64,000 bases of DNA from VRUE01 sp963705635 (GTDB taxonomy: Bacteria; Actinomycetota; Thermoleophilia; Solirubrobacterales; 70-9). The stretch spans positions 1,054,001 to 1,118,000 of the forward strand of contig CAVPKH010000004.1 in NCBI GenBank assembly GCA_963705635.1, in the 5' to 3' direction. This document shows positions 37,011 to 46,422 of the stretch, one piece after another (position 1 is the stretch's first letter; every line of letters starts with the position of its first letter). The notes beneath the pieces are model-generated. The model did not search any database. It had not been told where the DNA came from and was given only the letters and a program-made list of their open reading frames with translations. The translations under genes were made by a program, and so were the position numbers.

Positions 37011-38254
37011 GTGGCAACGTTCGCGACCGTTGAGGCACGCTGCCTCGCCACCGCGAGAAGGTCGCGAGGCAGAGATGCCCGCGCAGCCATCCGTGAGCTC
37101 GCTGGTTGCGCGAGCGTCCGTTCATAGGCGCTGAGCGTGTCTTCGGCAACCCTGGTCCAGGTGAAGCGCTCCGGCAGCCGCGCCGCTGCCTGAGCCAGCT
37201 CCGCGAGCAAGCGCTCCGATCGCAAGACGCGCTCGAGCTCGGTCGCGATCGACTGCGGCTGCGCGGGATCGAAGGCAGCGACCGGATTCGGCCCGAGGAT
37301 GTCGCGGCTGCTGCGCGTGTCCGAGGCCAGAACAGCTGCGCCGCAGGCAGCCGCCTCGACTATCGGCAACCCGAACCCCTCGTAGATCGACGGGAAGAGA
37401 AACAGCGAACAAGCCCTGTAGAGGGCGGCGAGCTGCTCGTCGGTCACGTGGCCGGTGAACAAGACCTCACCGGCGACGCCGGCTCGCTCAAGCCAGCCGG
37501 CGACGGTCGAGGTCGAAGAGGCATCGATCGAGCAGGCCACTACAAGCTGGTTGGCTGACCGCAGGGCGGGATCCAGCAGGCCGTACGCTTCGATCAGCCG
37601 CTGCAGGTTCTTGCGGCTGTCACCGCCGCCGACGTAGAGCAGAAAGGGCGGCTTCACGGCAGGCAAGTCGCTGCCGAGGATGCCCTGGGCGGTACCGATG
37701 TCAGGGACCAGCCGGGGCAGCGACGGCTCCACACCACCCCAGATGACGCTGAGCCGATCCGGGTCCAGGCCGAGCAGTCGCACGCCGTCGTCAGCCGTGA
37801 CTTGGGAGATCGGCAATAGATGGTCCGCCGCGCGAAGGACACCGAGGCGCCCGGCGTAGGCGGCCTTGGCGGCCCAACTTCCCAGGTAGTCGCCGGCGAA
37901 GATGAACGGGATCAGGTCATAGAGCGTGATCACGGTCCGCACCCCGCCATGCCTGGCCCAGGCGGGCCAGATGTCCCTCAGCGGAAAGCGGTCGAACGAC
38001 GAGGTCAGGTGGTAGATGGAAGGACGGGGCTCCGGCGGGGGATCGCCCGGCCGCCATTTGACGACTTTGACGTCAAACTCGAACAGCTCCTCCGGGATTC
38101 GCAGGCCGGGGTTTACCCGAACGAAGGAGATCGACTCGGGAGCCAGCTCGAGCAGGGCCCGCAGCTGCTCTATCGAGTAGCGATAGATCCCCCTCTGCCA
38201 ATGGAATTGCGCCCCCTGCAGGTCGAGGGCGATCTGCATGCCGCTGGATCCCAC
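37001..38254 (-). CDS. Glycosyltransferase family 4
   Basis: The 417-residue protein (GTG at 38254, or ATG at 38239) has the GT-B signatures LLPISQVTADDGVRLLG, FLLYVGGGDSRKNLQRLIEA, LFPSIYEGFGLPIVEAAACG and EAAACGAAVLASDTRS. The N-terminal motif QFHWQRGIYRYSIEQLRAL is the first helix of the family with a bound acceptor. Many mannosyl- or rhamnosyltransferases of this type use GDP sugars, and the gmd gene lies directly upstream in the same direction, so a GDP-deoxysugar donor is a reasonable guess. Confidence 0.9.
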   Translation of the reverse strand: MGSSGMQIALDLQGAQFHWQRGIYRYSIEQLRALLELAPESISFVRVNPGLRIPEELFEFDVKVVKWRPGDPPPEPRPSIYHLTSSFDRFPLRDIWPAWARHGGVRTVITLYDLIPFIFAGDYLGSWAAKAAYAGRLGVLRAADHLLPISQVTADDGVRLLGLDPDRLSVIWGGVEPSLPRLVPDIGTAQGILGSDLPAVKPPFLLYVGGGDSRKNLQRLIEAYGLLDPALRSANQLVVACSIDASSTSTVAGWLERAGVAGEVLFTGHVTDEQLAALYRACSLFLFPSIYEGFGLPIVEAAACGAAVLASDTRSSRDILGPNPVAAFDPAQPQSIATELERVLRSERLLAELAQAAARLPERFTWTRVAEDTLSAYERTLAQPASSRMAARASLPRDLLAVARQRASTVANVATQR

Positions 38255-38265
38255 GCGGGCCGGGC

Positions 38266-39249
38266 TCAGGCTGCGCGAACCGGGACGCCGCTGCGCAACC
38301 CTTGGAGATCGGCTTCCACCATCAGCCGGACCAGCTCGTCGAAGCCGGTTTCAGGCTTCCAGCCCAGCTCCTCCTGCGCCTTAGAGGGATCGGCGACCAG
38401 CAGGTCCACCTCCGCCGGCCGAATGAAGGCAGCGTCCTGTTTGACGTAGTCGGCCGGGTCGAGGCCAACCTGGGCAAAGGAAATGTCGACCAGCTCACGC
38501 ACGGAGTGGACCTCCCCGGTGCCGATGACGAAGTCGTCGGGCTCGTCCTGCTGAAGCATCCGCCACATCGCTTCCACGTAGTCCGGGGCATAGCCCCAGT
38601 CTCGCTGGGCGTCGAGGTTTCCGAGCCGCAGCTCCGAAGCCAGCCCCAGCTTGATCGCGGCAACGCCGTGGGTGACCTTGCGGGTGACGAACTCGAGTCC
38701 GCGGCGAGGGCTCTCGTGGTTGAAGAGGATTCCCGAGCAGGCGTAGAGGCCATAGCTCTCGCGGTAGTTGACGGTGATGAAGTGCCCGTACACCTTCGCC
38801 ACGCCATAGGGACTGCGCGGGTAGAAGGGGGTCAGCTCGTTCTGCGGCGTTTCCCGGACCTTGCCGAACATCTCGCTCGAGGAGGCCTGGTAGAAGCGGG
38901 CCTCCGGACAGACTTCGCGCATCGCCTCGAGCATCCGCGTCACCCCCACGCCGGTGAACTCAGCGGTCAGCGTCGGCTGGTTCCAGGAGGCCGCCACGAA
39001 GGACATGGCGGCGAGGTTGTAGATCTCCTCCGGCGCGCATGCGCGCATCACGTCGACCAGGGAACGCTGGTCGAGAAGATCGCCCGAGTGCAGGGTGATC
39101 CGGTCGCGGATGTGCTCCAAACGCTTGTGGTTCTCGCTGGAGAGGTGGCGGACCAAGCCGTGGACCTCGTAGCCCTTCTCGAGCAGGAGGTCAGCGAGAT
39201 AGCTTCCGTCCTGGCCGGTGATTCCGGTGATCAGCGCGCGGCGCGACAT
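38266..39249 (-). CDS. gmd: GDP-mannose 4,6-dehydratase, copy 1
   Basis: The 327-residue SDR begins ALITGITGQDGSYLADLLLE, the GMD signature, followed by YQASSSEMFGKVRE, the catalytic YGVAKVYGHF and LFNHESPRRG. It makes GDP-4-keto-6-deoxy-mannose from GDP-mannose. The gene is 12 bases upstream of the GT4 gene and forms its operon. No matching reductase or epimerase-reductase (RMD, GMER/fcl) was recognised in the window. Confidence 0.95.
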   Translation of the reverse strand: MSRRALITGITGQDGSYLADLLLEKGYEVHGLVRHLSSENHKRLEHIRDRITLHSGDLLDQRSLVDVMRACAPEEIYNLAAMSFVAASWNQPTLTAEFTGVGVTRMLEAMREVCPEARFYQASSSEMFGKVRETPQNELTPFYPRSPYGVAKVYGHFITVNYRESYGLYACSGILFNHESPRRGLEFVTRKVTHGVAAIKLGLASELRLGNLDAQRDWGYAPDYVEAMWRMLQQDEPDDFVIGTGEVHSVRELVDISFAQVGLDPADYVKQDAAFIRPAEVDLLVADPSKAQEELGWKPETGFDELVRLMVEADLQGLRSGVPVRAA

Positions 39250-39323
39250 CGGGCGGAGCCTATCGCGGAGCGCTCTGACAGCGAATCGCCGCAGTCGTAC
39301 CGAGTTGCTACGTTTCCCCGCCG

Positions 39324-40637
39324 GTGCCCGCTCCCGAAACGCTCATTCCAACGAGTCTGCGGACGCGGACGACCTGCCGTATCTGTGGATCCCCGCAGCT
39401 CGCCCCCCTGCTCGACCTCGGGGACCAGTGCATCGCCGGCGCCTTTGCCGATCCGGGCGGTAACGACCCGGTCAAACGCGCGATCCCGCTGGAGCTGGTT
39501 CGCTGCGACATGACCGCAGATCAGGACGCGTGCGGCCTGATCCAGACGCGGCACACGGTCCCGGGCTCGATCCTCTACCACTCCTACTGGTACCGCAGCG
39601 GGGTCAACCGGACGATGACCGAGAACCTGCACGAGATCGCCCAGCAGGCAGAAGAGCTGGTCGGGCTCGAAGCAGGCGACCTCGTCGTCGACATCGGCTG
39701 CAACGACGGCACCCTGCTCGACGGCTACCGGACGGAGCAGATCAAGCACCTCGGCTTCGATCCCTCCGATGTCGGCCGCTATGCGGTCGAGAAGGGCTAC
39801 GAGGTGATTCGGGACTTCTTCTCCGGTAGGCGACTCGGCGAGCGCTACCCGGATCAGAAGGCAAAGGTGATCACCAGCATCGCGATGTTCTACGACCTCG
39901 AGGATCCGAGCGCCTTTGCCCGGGACGTCGCCGCCAGGCTTGCCGAGGACGGCGTCTGGGTGATGGAGCTGCACTACCTGCCGCTGATGCTCGAGCGCAA
40001 CGCCTTCGACGCGATCGTGCACGAGCATCTCGAGTACTACTCACTCGCCGTTCTGGAGCGGCTCTTCGCCGCCGCCGGCCTGGAAGCGATCGCGGCGAGC
40101 GTCAACGACGTCAACGGCGGCTCGATTCGGCTGATGATCGGTCACAGGGGCCAGCGGGAGCTGCTCCCCGAGCACCATCAGGCGCTCCAGGACCTGCGAC
40201 TGCGCGAGTTCGAGATGGCACTCGACGCGGGTGACCCCTACGAGCGGTTCGCCACGGGCGCCGAAGCAGTGCGAGACGACTTGGCAAAACTTTGCCGCTC
40301 GCTCAAGGATGACGGCAAGACGATCCACGTCTACGGGGCGTCGACCAAGGGCAACACCATCCTTCAGTACGCGGACCTCGACCACACGGTGATCTCTCAT
40401 GCCGCCGATCGCAATGCCGACAAGTGGGGTTCGCGCACGATCCGAACCGAGATACCGATCATCAGCGAGGAGGAGTCGCGAGCGATGGAGCCCGACTACT
40501 ACCTCATTCTGCCCTGGCACTTCCTCGACGAGTTCCTCGAGCGCGAGGCAGCTTTCTTCGAGCGAGGCGGGCGTTTCATCGTCCCGCTGCCCGAGGTCCG
40601 CATCGTCGGTCGCGACGGCGTCGAGACCTCGGAATAG
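39324..40637 (+). CDS. TylC3/NovU-type sugar C-methyltransferase
   Basis: The 437-residue protein has the three-part structure of NDP-hexose C-methyltransferases: an N-terminal zinc-binding domain (CRICGSPQLAPLLDLGDQCI, then RCDMTADQDACGLIQ, four Cys), a SAM-binding domain with VVDIGCNDGTLLDGY, HEHLEYYSLAVL, and the C-terminal VYGASTKGNTILQYADL. It would methylate C-3 or C-5 of a keto-sugar, giving a branched sugar. It is divergent from gmd with a 74-base gap. Confidence 0.9.
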   Translation: MPAPETLIPTSLRTRTTCRICGSPQLAPLLDLGDQCIAGAFADPGGNDPVKRAIPLELVRCDMTADQDACGLIQTRHTVPGSILYHSYWYRSGVNRTMTENLHEIAQQAEELVGLEAGDLVVDIGCNDGTLLDGYRTEQIKHLGFDPSDVGRYAVEKGYEVIRDFFSGRRLGERYPDQKAKVITSIAMFYDLEDPSAFARDVAARLAEDGVWVMELHYLPLMLERNAFDAIVHEHLEYYSLAVLERLFAAAGLEAIAASVNDVNGGSIRLMIGHRGQRELLPEHHQALQDLRLREFEMALDAGDPYERFATGAEAVRDDLAKLCRSLKDDGKTIHVYGASTKGNTILQYADLDHTVISHAADRNADKWGSRTIRTEIPIISEEESRAMEPDYYLILPWHFLDEFLEREAAFFERGGRFIVPLPEVRIVGRDGVETSE

Positions 40638-40677
40638 GATCGGGATCATCGGCGCCGCGACATAGGCGCCAAAGCGA

Positions 40678-41322
40678 ATGAACTACGAGCGCCTTTACTC
40701 ATACCGCTTCCGCGATATCGACCAGACTGCCCGGCTGCGGGTCTGGGAGGAGATCGCCCCCCACGTGCACGGCCTGATGGGCTCGCCCCAGACGGTGCTG
40801 GACGCCGCCGCCGGCCGCGGCGAGTTCATCTGCTCGATCCCGGCCGCCGAGCGCTGGGCGGTCGACGAGGTCGCCTACTCGGAGGCCGAGCGCACCGAGG
40901 GGGTGAAATTCGTCACCTCGAGGATCATGGACGCCGAGCTGCCGAGCGAACACTTCGACGGCGTCTTCGCCTCCAACTTCCTCGAGCACCTGTACGACCA
41001 GGAGGCGATCTCCCAGTTCCTCGAACGGATGCGCGAGGCGATGGCGCCGGGCGGGCGGATCGCGATCATGGGGCCGAACTACCGCTACTGCTCGAAGGAG
41101 TACTGGGACTGCGCCGACCACTACGTCGCGCTCACTCACGTGGCGATCGCCGAGCACCTCTACGCCGCCGGCTTCGAGCCACAGCGCGTCATCCCCCGCT
41201 ACCTGCCCTACTCCTTCCGCGGCATCCTGCCGCCATCGCCGCGCCTCACCGGTCTCTACCTGCGCACGCCGCTCGCCTGGAAGCTGCTCGGCAAGCAGTT
41301 CCTGGTGATCGGCCAGCGCTGA
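40678..41322 (+). CDS. Class I SAM-dependent methyltransferase
   Basis: The 214-residue protein has the SAM-binding motif TVLDAAAGRGEFICSIP, FDGVFASNFLEHLYDQEA and the post-motif MAPGGRIAIMGPNYRYC. The substrate is not visible, but its position between a C-methyltransferase and sugar epimerases suggests a sugar or glycan O-methylation. The next gene starts four bases downstream (GTG 41327), so the two are co-transcribed. Confidence 0.87.
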   Translation: MNYERLYSYRFRDIDQTARLRVWEEIAPHVHGLMGSPQTVLDAAAGRGEFICSIPAAERWAVDEVAYSEAERTEGVKFVTSRIMDAELPSEHFDGVFASNFLEHLYDQEAISQFLERMREAMAPGGRIAIMGPNYRYCSKEYWDCADHYVALTHVAIAEHLYAAGFEPQRVIPRYLPYSFRGILPPSPRLTGLYLRTPLAWKLLGKQFLVIGQR

Positions 41323-41326
41323 GCGG

Positions 41327-42394
41327 GTGCGCGTCCTGGTCACAGGGGGCGCCGGCTTCGTCGGGGGCAACCTCGTCGTCTCGCTGGCAGGGCGTTATCC
41401 CGACTGGGAGATCGTCGCGCTCGACAACCTGATGCGGCGCGGATCAGAGCTCAACCTGCCGCGGCTGCGCGAGGCCGGGGTCGAGTTCCTCCACGGCGAC
41501 GTGCGCGAGCCCGCCGACCTCGCCGCAGCAGGGCCCTTCGACGCGATGGTCGAGTGCTCGGCGGAGCCTTCGGTCCTGGCCGGCTTCGGCGACGCCTCCT
41601 ACTCGGTCCAGACCAACCTGCTCGGCGCCTTCAACTGCCTCGAGCGGGCGCGGGCGGAGGAGGCCTTCGTCGTCTTCCTCTCGACCAGCCGCGTCTACCC
41701 GGTAGCGCCACAGCTGCAGCTGGAGCTGGAGGAGGCCGAGACACGCTTCGAGCTGAGCGCCACCCAGCCCGTTGCCGGCGCCGGCCCGGCCGGCATCGCC
41801 GAGGACTTCCCGCTGGCCGGGGCGCGCACGCTCTACGGCGCCACCAAGCTCTCCGCCGAGCTGCTGATCGAGGAGTACGCCGACGCCTTCGGGCTGCGCG
41901 CGGTGACCAACCGCTGCGGCGTCATCGCCGGCCCCTGGCAGATGGGCAAGGTCGACCAGGGCGTCTTCTCCTGGTGGCTGCTCAGCCACCGCTTCGGCAA
42001 GCCCCTCACCTACATCGGCTACGGCGGCTCCGGCAAGCAGGTGCGCGATCTGCTCCACGTCGACGACCTGATCGATCTGGTCGATGAGCAGCTTGGCGAC
42101 CCGGAGCGCTGGAGCGGCGTCACCGCCAACGTCGGCGGTGGCCGCGAGTGCAGCCTCTCCCTGCTGGAGACGACCGAGCTCTGCCGCGAGCTGACCGGCA
42201 GCGAGGTGCCGATCGGCACTGAGCCCGAGACCCGGCCCGGAGACGTGCCGGTCTACCTCAGCGACTGCTCGTACCTGCATTCTCTAACCTCGTGGCGCCC
42301 TCGCCGTGGGCCGCGCGACGTGCTCGCCGACTTGCTTGACTGGTCGGCGGCGCACGATGACTCGCTGCGGGCGGCACTGGGTTTCGAGCGATAG
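41327..42394 (+). CDS. NAD-dependent sugar epimerase (CDP-tyvelose/paratose-epimerase-like)
   Basis: The 355-residue extended SDR starts with a GTG (RVLVTGGAGFVGGNLVVSL). The dinucleotide motif is followed by STSRVYPVAPQ and the catalytic YGATKLSAELLIEEY. Residues CGVIAGPWQMGKVDQGVFSW and GSGKQVRDLLHVDDL are typical of RfbE/CDP-paratose 2-epimerases. It is followed by a related 357-residue gene, so the two may work in sequence or form a pair. The exact nucleotide is not provable from sequence. Confidence 0.85.
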   Translation: MRVLVTGGAGFVGGNLVVSLAGRYPDWEIVALDNLMRRGSELNLPRLREAGVEFLHGDVREPADLAAAGPFDAMVECSAEPSVLAGFGDASYSVQTNLLGAFNCLERARAEEAFVVFLSTSRVYPVAPQLQLELEEAETRFELSATQPVAGAGPAGIAEDFPLAGARTLYGATKLSAELLIEEYADAFGLRAVTNRCGVIAGPWQMGKVDQGVFSWWLLSHRFGKPLTYIGYGGSGKQVRDLLHVDDLIDLVDEQLGDPERWSGVTANVGGGRECSLSLLETTELCRELTGSEVPIGTEPETRPGDVPVYLSDCSYLHSLTSWRPRRGPRDVLADLLDWSAAHDDSLRAALGFER

Positions 42395-42416
42395 GCGAAA
42401 GGGGCAAATAGAAACT

Positions 42417-43490
42417 ATGCCGAAGGCAATAGTCACAGGGTCCGGAGGCCTGATCGGCTCCGAGTCGGCGGCACGCTTGGTCGAGGCCGGTTACGACGTG
42501 ATCGGGGTCGAGAACGACACCCGCGCCGTCCTCTTCGGCGCGGAGGCGTCGACCTCGCACGTCACCGAGCGGCTCAACCGAGAGCTCTCGCAGTTCCGCA
42601 CCGTCGACCTCGACATCCGCGATGCCGACGGCATCGAGCGCGTCTTCGCCGAGGCGGGCAAGGAGATCGAGCTGATCGTCCACACCGCCGCCCAGCCCTC
42701 GCACGACTGGGCCGCCAGCGATCCGCAGGCCGACTTCGGAATCAACGCCAACGGCACCCTCAACCTGCTCGAGGCGACCCGTAAGCACTGCCCCGAGGCG
42801 ACCTTCGTCTTCACCTCGACCAACAAGGTCTACGGCGACACGCCCAACCGGCTGCCGCTGGAGGATCTGGAGAAGCGGCTGGAGCTGCCCGAGGCCCACG
42901 AGTGGTTCGGCGGCATCGACACGACGATGTCGATCGACTCCACCCTGCACTCGCTTTTCGGCGCCTCGAAGGCGGCTGCCGACCTGCTGGTCCAGGAGTA
43001 CGGCCGCTACTTCGACATGCCCACGGTCTGCTTCCGCGCCGGCTGCCTCACCGGCCCCAACCACGCCGGCGCCCAGCTGCACGGCTTCCTCGCCTACCTG
43101 ATGAAGTGCACCGTCACCGGCGACCCTTACACGGTCTTCGGCTACGCGGGCAAGCAGGTGCGCGACAACCTGCACAGCGCCGACCTGGTCGACGCCTTCC
43201 TGCTCTTCCACGCCAACCCCAAGGCCGGCGCGGTCTACAACATCGGCGGCGGCCGCGGCAACGCCTGCTCGATGCTGGAGGCGATCGCGATCTGCGAGCG
43301 AATCGCCGAGCGGGAGCTGAAGTGGGAGATGAGCGACGAGGCGCGGATCGGCGACCACCGCTGGTGGATCAGCGACCTCGACGAGTTCGGCTCGCAATAC
43401 GGCGGCTGGCGCCCGCAGCGCGACCTGGAGACGATCCTGCGCGAGATCTACGAGGCCAACACCGAGCGCTGGGCTTCCGCGCCGGCATGA
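42417..43490 (+). CDS. NAD-dependent sugar epimerase (RfbE-like), second of the pair
   Basis: I take the ATG at 42417 (MPKAIVTGSGGLIGSESAAR), giving 357 residues. Landmarks are FTSTNKVYGDTPNRLP, SLFGASKAAADLLVQEYG (modified YxxxK region: FGASK, with Phe in place of the usual Tyr), RAGCLTGPNHAGAQLHGFL and GKQVRDNLHSADL. The substitution F for Y in the catalytic site matches RfbE-like enzymes in part but should be checked. The stop overlaps the next gene by ATGA. Confidence 0.82.
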   Translation: MPKAIVTGSGGLIGSESAARLVEAGYDVIGVENDTRAVLFGAEASTSHVTERLNRELSQFRTVDLDIRDADGIERVFAEAGKEIELIVHTAAQPSHDWAASDPQADFGINANGTLNLLEATRKHCPEATFVFTSTNKVYGDTPNRLPLEDLEKRLELPEAHEWFGGIDTTMSIDSTLHSLFGASKAAADLLVQEYGRYFDMPTVCFRAGCLTGPNHAGAQLHGFLAYLMKCTVTGDPYTVFGYAGKQVRDNLHSADLVDAFLLFHANPKAGAVYNIGGGRGNACSMLEAIAICERIAERELKWEMSDEARIGDHRWWISDLDEFGSQYGGWRPQRDLETILREIYEANTERWASAPA

Positions 43491-44308
43491 AGCTCTCGCT
43501 GGTCATCCCCGCCCACAACGAGGAGGAGACGGTCGCCGAGACCGTCGAGGGCATTGTCGGCACCCTGACCCGCGAGCAGATCGATCACGAGGTGATCGTC
43601 GTCGACGACTCCAGCAGCGACGGCACGGTCGGCGTGGTCGAGCGGATCGCCGCCGAGCATCCGCAGGTCCGCTGTCTGCCCTCCCCTTACGAGAACGGCT
43701 TCGGCTTCGCCGTGCGGGCCGGCCTCGAGGCCTTCGAGGGCGACGCCGTCGCGATCGTGATGGCCGACGGCTCCGACAGCCCCGAGGACATCGTCTCCTA
43801 CCAGCGCCTGCTCGAAGAGGGCTACGAGTGCGCCTTCGGCTCGCGCTTCGTCCACGGCGCAACCGTGCTCGACTACCCGCGCTCGAAGCTGATCATGAAC
43901 CGGATCGTCAACTTCGGCATCCGCGTCCTCTTCCGCCACGGCTACAACGACACCACCAACGCCTTCAAGGCCTACCGCCGCGAGGTGATCGAAAACGTCC
44001 AGCCGTTCCTCTCGCACCACTTCAACCTCACGGTCGAGCTGCCGCTGAAGGCCGTCGTGCGGGGCTACAGCTACGGGATCGTGCCGATCTCCTGGACCAA
44101 CCGCAAGGCCGGCGTCTCCAAGCTGCGGCTCAACGAGATGGGCAGCCGCTACCTCTTCATCGTCCTCTACGTCTTTCTCGAGCACCACCTCAGCCGCGGC
44201 GACTACCGCCGTAACGGCATGCCCACCGCCCGCCCCCGCGGTACCTGGCGGGCGGGCCGCAGCCGCACGGCTCGCACCCGGTCCACCGATCGGGCCGGCG
44301 ACCACTAG
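43487..44308 (+). CDS. Glycosyltransferase family 2 (polyprenyl-phosphate/dolichol-phosphate-sugar synthase-like)
   Basis: I take the ATG overlapping the preceding stop, giving 273 residues. The N-terminus LSLVIPAHNEEETVAETVEG with VVDDSSSDGTVGVVERI and VIMADGSDSPEDIVSY (Asp-x-Ser-Asp) resembles DPM1-like synthases, and FGSRFVHG plus NAFKAYRREVIENVQ is the same family. The last ~30 residues are Arg/Thr-rich. It probably makes a lipid-phosphate sugar or transfers one sugar. No C-terminal TM pair is seen, unlike GtrB. Confidence 0.86.
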   Translation: MKLSLVIPAHNEEETVAETVEGIVGTLTREQIDHEVIVVDDSSSDGTVGVVERIAAEHPQVRCLPSPYENGFGFAVRAGLEAFEGDAVAIVMADGSDSPEDIVSYQRLLEEGYECAFGSRFVHGATVLDYPRSKLIMNRIVNFGIRVLFRHGYNDTTNAFKAYRREVIENVQPFLSHHFNLTVELPLKAVVRGYSYGIVPISWTNRKAGVSKLRLNEMGSRYLFIVLYVFLEHHLSRGDYRRNGMPTARPRGTWRAGRSRTARTRSTDRAGDH

Positions 44309-44318
44309 CAATTGAATT

Positions 44319-45317
44319 TCAGCGCGCCTGACCTTGCCGCGCCTCGGCGGTGAGACGGGCGAGGTCGGCATCAACCATCTGCCTGACGAGTTGGTCGAAA
44401 TCGATCGTATGTCGCCACCCCAGCTGCTCATATGCCTTGGTCGAATCGGCAACTCGCAGACTTACCTCGGAGGGCCGCATGAAGGCAGGGTCCTGGGTCA
44501 CGTGATCAGCTGGGTCGAGGCCGACATGACTGAAAGCAATGTCGACGAGATCCTTGACCGAGTGTGCCTCGCCCGTGCCGAGGACAAAATCCTCGGGCCG
44601 ATCCTGCTGGAGCATCAGCCACATCGCTTCGACGTAGTCGGGAGCAAAGCCCCAGTCGCGCCGGGCATCCAAATTGCCGAGGCGGAGCTCCGTGGCCAGG
44701 CCCAGCTTGATTGCCGCGACCCCCTGCGTGACCTTGCGGGTCACGAACTCCGAGCCGCGGCGGGGGCTCTCGTGGTTGAAGAGCACGCCCGAGCAGGCAA
44801 AGACATCGCGACCCTCCCGGTAATCAGCCGTGATGAAGTGCCCGTAGGCCTTGGCGACGCCGTAGGGACTGCGTGGACGGACCGGCGTCAGCTCGTCCTG
44901 GGACGACTCACTGCTCCTGCCAAAAATCTCACTCGAAGAAGCCTGAAAAAAGCGTGCCTGCGGAGCGGCCTCACATATCGCCTCGAGCATCCTCGTCACC
45001 CCCAATGCGCTGAACTCCGCGGTCGCGATCGCCCGATCCCAAGATGCGGCGGCCACCGACATCGCAGCCAAGTTGTAGACCTCTTCCGGCTCGCACTTGC
45101 GCATCACGGCAATCAGGGAATCCTGATCGAGGAGGTCGCCCTCGTGCAGGGTGACTAGATCGCGACTCTGTTGCAGGCGCTCGAAATTCCCACCCGAGAG
45201 GCTGCGCACGAGCCCGTGTACCTCATACCCACGTTCGAGCAAGAGCTCCGCCAGGTAGCTGCCGTCCTGGCCGGTGATGCCCGTTATCAGCGCCCGCTTG
45301 CCCAAAGTGGTTGCCAT
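44319..45317 (-). CDS. gmd: GDP-mannose 4,6-dehydratase, copy 2
   Basis: The 332-residue protein has the same signature as copy 1: ALITGITGQDGSYLAELLLE, QASSSEIFGRSSES, YGVAKAYGHF and LFNHESPRRGSEF. It is diverged from copy 1, with a longer N-terminus and differing residues throughout, so it is not a recent duplicate. It starts one base after the stop of the GT2 at 45319 on the same strand, forming a GT2-gmd operon. No reductase partner was recognised. Confidence 0.94.
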   Translation of the reverse strand: MATTLGKRALITGITGQDGSYLAELLLERGYEVHGLVRSLSGGNFERLQQSRDLVTLHEGDLLDQDSLIAVMRKCEPEEVYNLAAMSVAAASWDRAIATAEFSALGVTRMLEAICEAAPQARFFQASSSEIFGRSSESSQDELTPVRPRSPYGVAKAYGHFITADYREGRDVFACSGVLFNHESPRRGSEFVTRKVTQGVAAIKLGLATELRLGNLDARRDWGFAPDYVEAMWLMLQQDRPEDFVLGTGEAHSVKDLVDIAFSHVGLDPADHVTQDPAFMRPSEVSLRVADSTKAYEQLGWRHTIDFDQLVRQMVDADLARLTAEARQGQAR

Positions 45318-45318
45318 C

Positions 45319-46404
45319 CTACGAGCCGTGCGATCGGCGCCCGGCGCGGACCTTGGTCCGGGCGCTGCTGAGCTGGTGCCAGGCGATGCCGCGGGCGAGG
45401 CCGCGCTCGACCCCGAGCGTCTCGTCGCGGCCGAAGTGACGCCTCATGCTGCGCAGCGAGAGCCAGGGAACTGCCAGCGGCGAGCGATCGGCGCTGGCGA
45501 TGCGGCGCGCCGCCCGCAGCTTGGCCGGCGCCATCGAGGCGCCGCAGCGTTGCTCGAGGGCGGCCGCCTCGGCGGCGATGCGCAGGTAGACATCGTAGGC
45601 AGCGCGCCAGCGCCGTGCCAGCTCGCCGTTGCGCAGGCGGGCCAGGGTCTCCCTCCAGGCGCGAAGGTCGCGGCGCGGCGCCCCGCCGCGATTGGCGCGA
45701 CCGTGGCCGATCGCGGCGCCCCCGTGCTGCACGTAGTCGAGCAGGGGGGCGTCGACGTAGGCGAGCTCGCCCAGCGCCAGCGCCACCAGGGCGATCCAGC
45801 GGTCGTGAAACGCGTCGTCTGACCGTACCGGGAAGGGCAGGGCGTGCTCGAGCAGCTCACGGCGGAACATGCAGGCGGTGCCGGAAACGGTGTTGGCGAT
45901 CAGCAGTGAGAGCAGGTCGGTGGAGTTGTTGCGGCGCCGGGTCCAGTAGGTGTCCGAGATGACCGCGCCGTCGGCGCTGACGATCCGCATGTCGCTGTAG
46001 GCGAGGTTGGCCCCGGGGTGCAGGGCGCCACAGAGGAGGCGGAGCTTCTCGGGATGCCAGCGATCGTCCTGGTCGCAGAAGGCGATCAGGCGAACGCCCT
46101 CCGGCACGAGGCCAAGCGCCCGCTCGAAGTTCCGGTAGAAGCCGAGCCGCTGCTCGAAGGCGTGCAGCTGGAAGCGCTCGTCGTCGCCGAGGACCGCTCT
46201 GATCCCGGCCAGCGACTCCGGGTTCGATCCGTCATCGCATACGACACACGTCCAGCCGCCCCGGTCCTGCTCGCGGATCGAGGCGACCTGCCGCTCGAAG
46301 AGCCGCGGGTCGGGATTGAAGGTCGCCATGCAGATCGCGACCTCAGGGCCGCCGACGATTCCACCGGGAGCCTCGCCGCTCGCGGCGGCTGCGTCAGCTG
46401 TCAT
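45319..46404 (-). CDS. Glycosyltransferase family 2
   Basis: The 361-residue protein has EVAICMATFNPDPRLFERQV, CVVCDDGSNPESLAGI, FCDQDDRWHPEKL (DxD) and DDAFHDRWIALVAL. Residues 210-361 form a helical C-terminal extension. Its start faces the wzt gene start 18 bases away, so the two share a divergent promoter region. The neighbour gmd suggests a GDP-deoxyhexose donor, but this is inference. Confidence 0.87.
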   Translation of the reverse strand: MTADAAAASGEAPGGIVGGPEVAICMATFNPDPRLFERQVASIREQDRGGWTCVVCDDGSNPESLAGIRAVLGDDERFQLHAFEQRLGFYRNFERALGLVPEGVRLIAFCDQDDRWHPEKLRLLCGALHPGANLAYSDMRIVSADGAVISDTYWTRRRNNSTDLLSLLIANTVSGTACMFRRELLEHALPFPVRSDDAFHDRWIALVALALGELAYVDAPLLDYVQHGGAAIGHGRANRGGAPRRDLRAWRETLARLRNGELARRWRAAYDVYLRIAAEAAALEQRCGASMAPAKLRAARRIASADRSPLAVPWLSLRSMRRHFGRDETLGVERGLARGIAWHQLSSARTKVRAGRRSHGS

Positions 46405-46422
46405 TCGGTTACTTTAGGCGCG

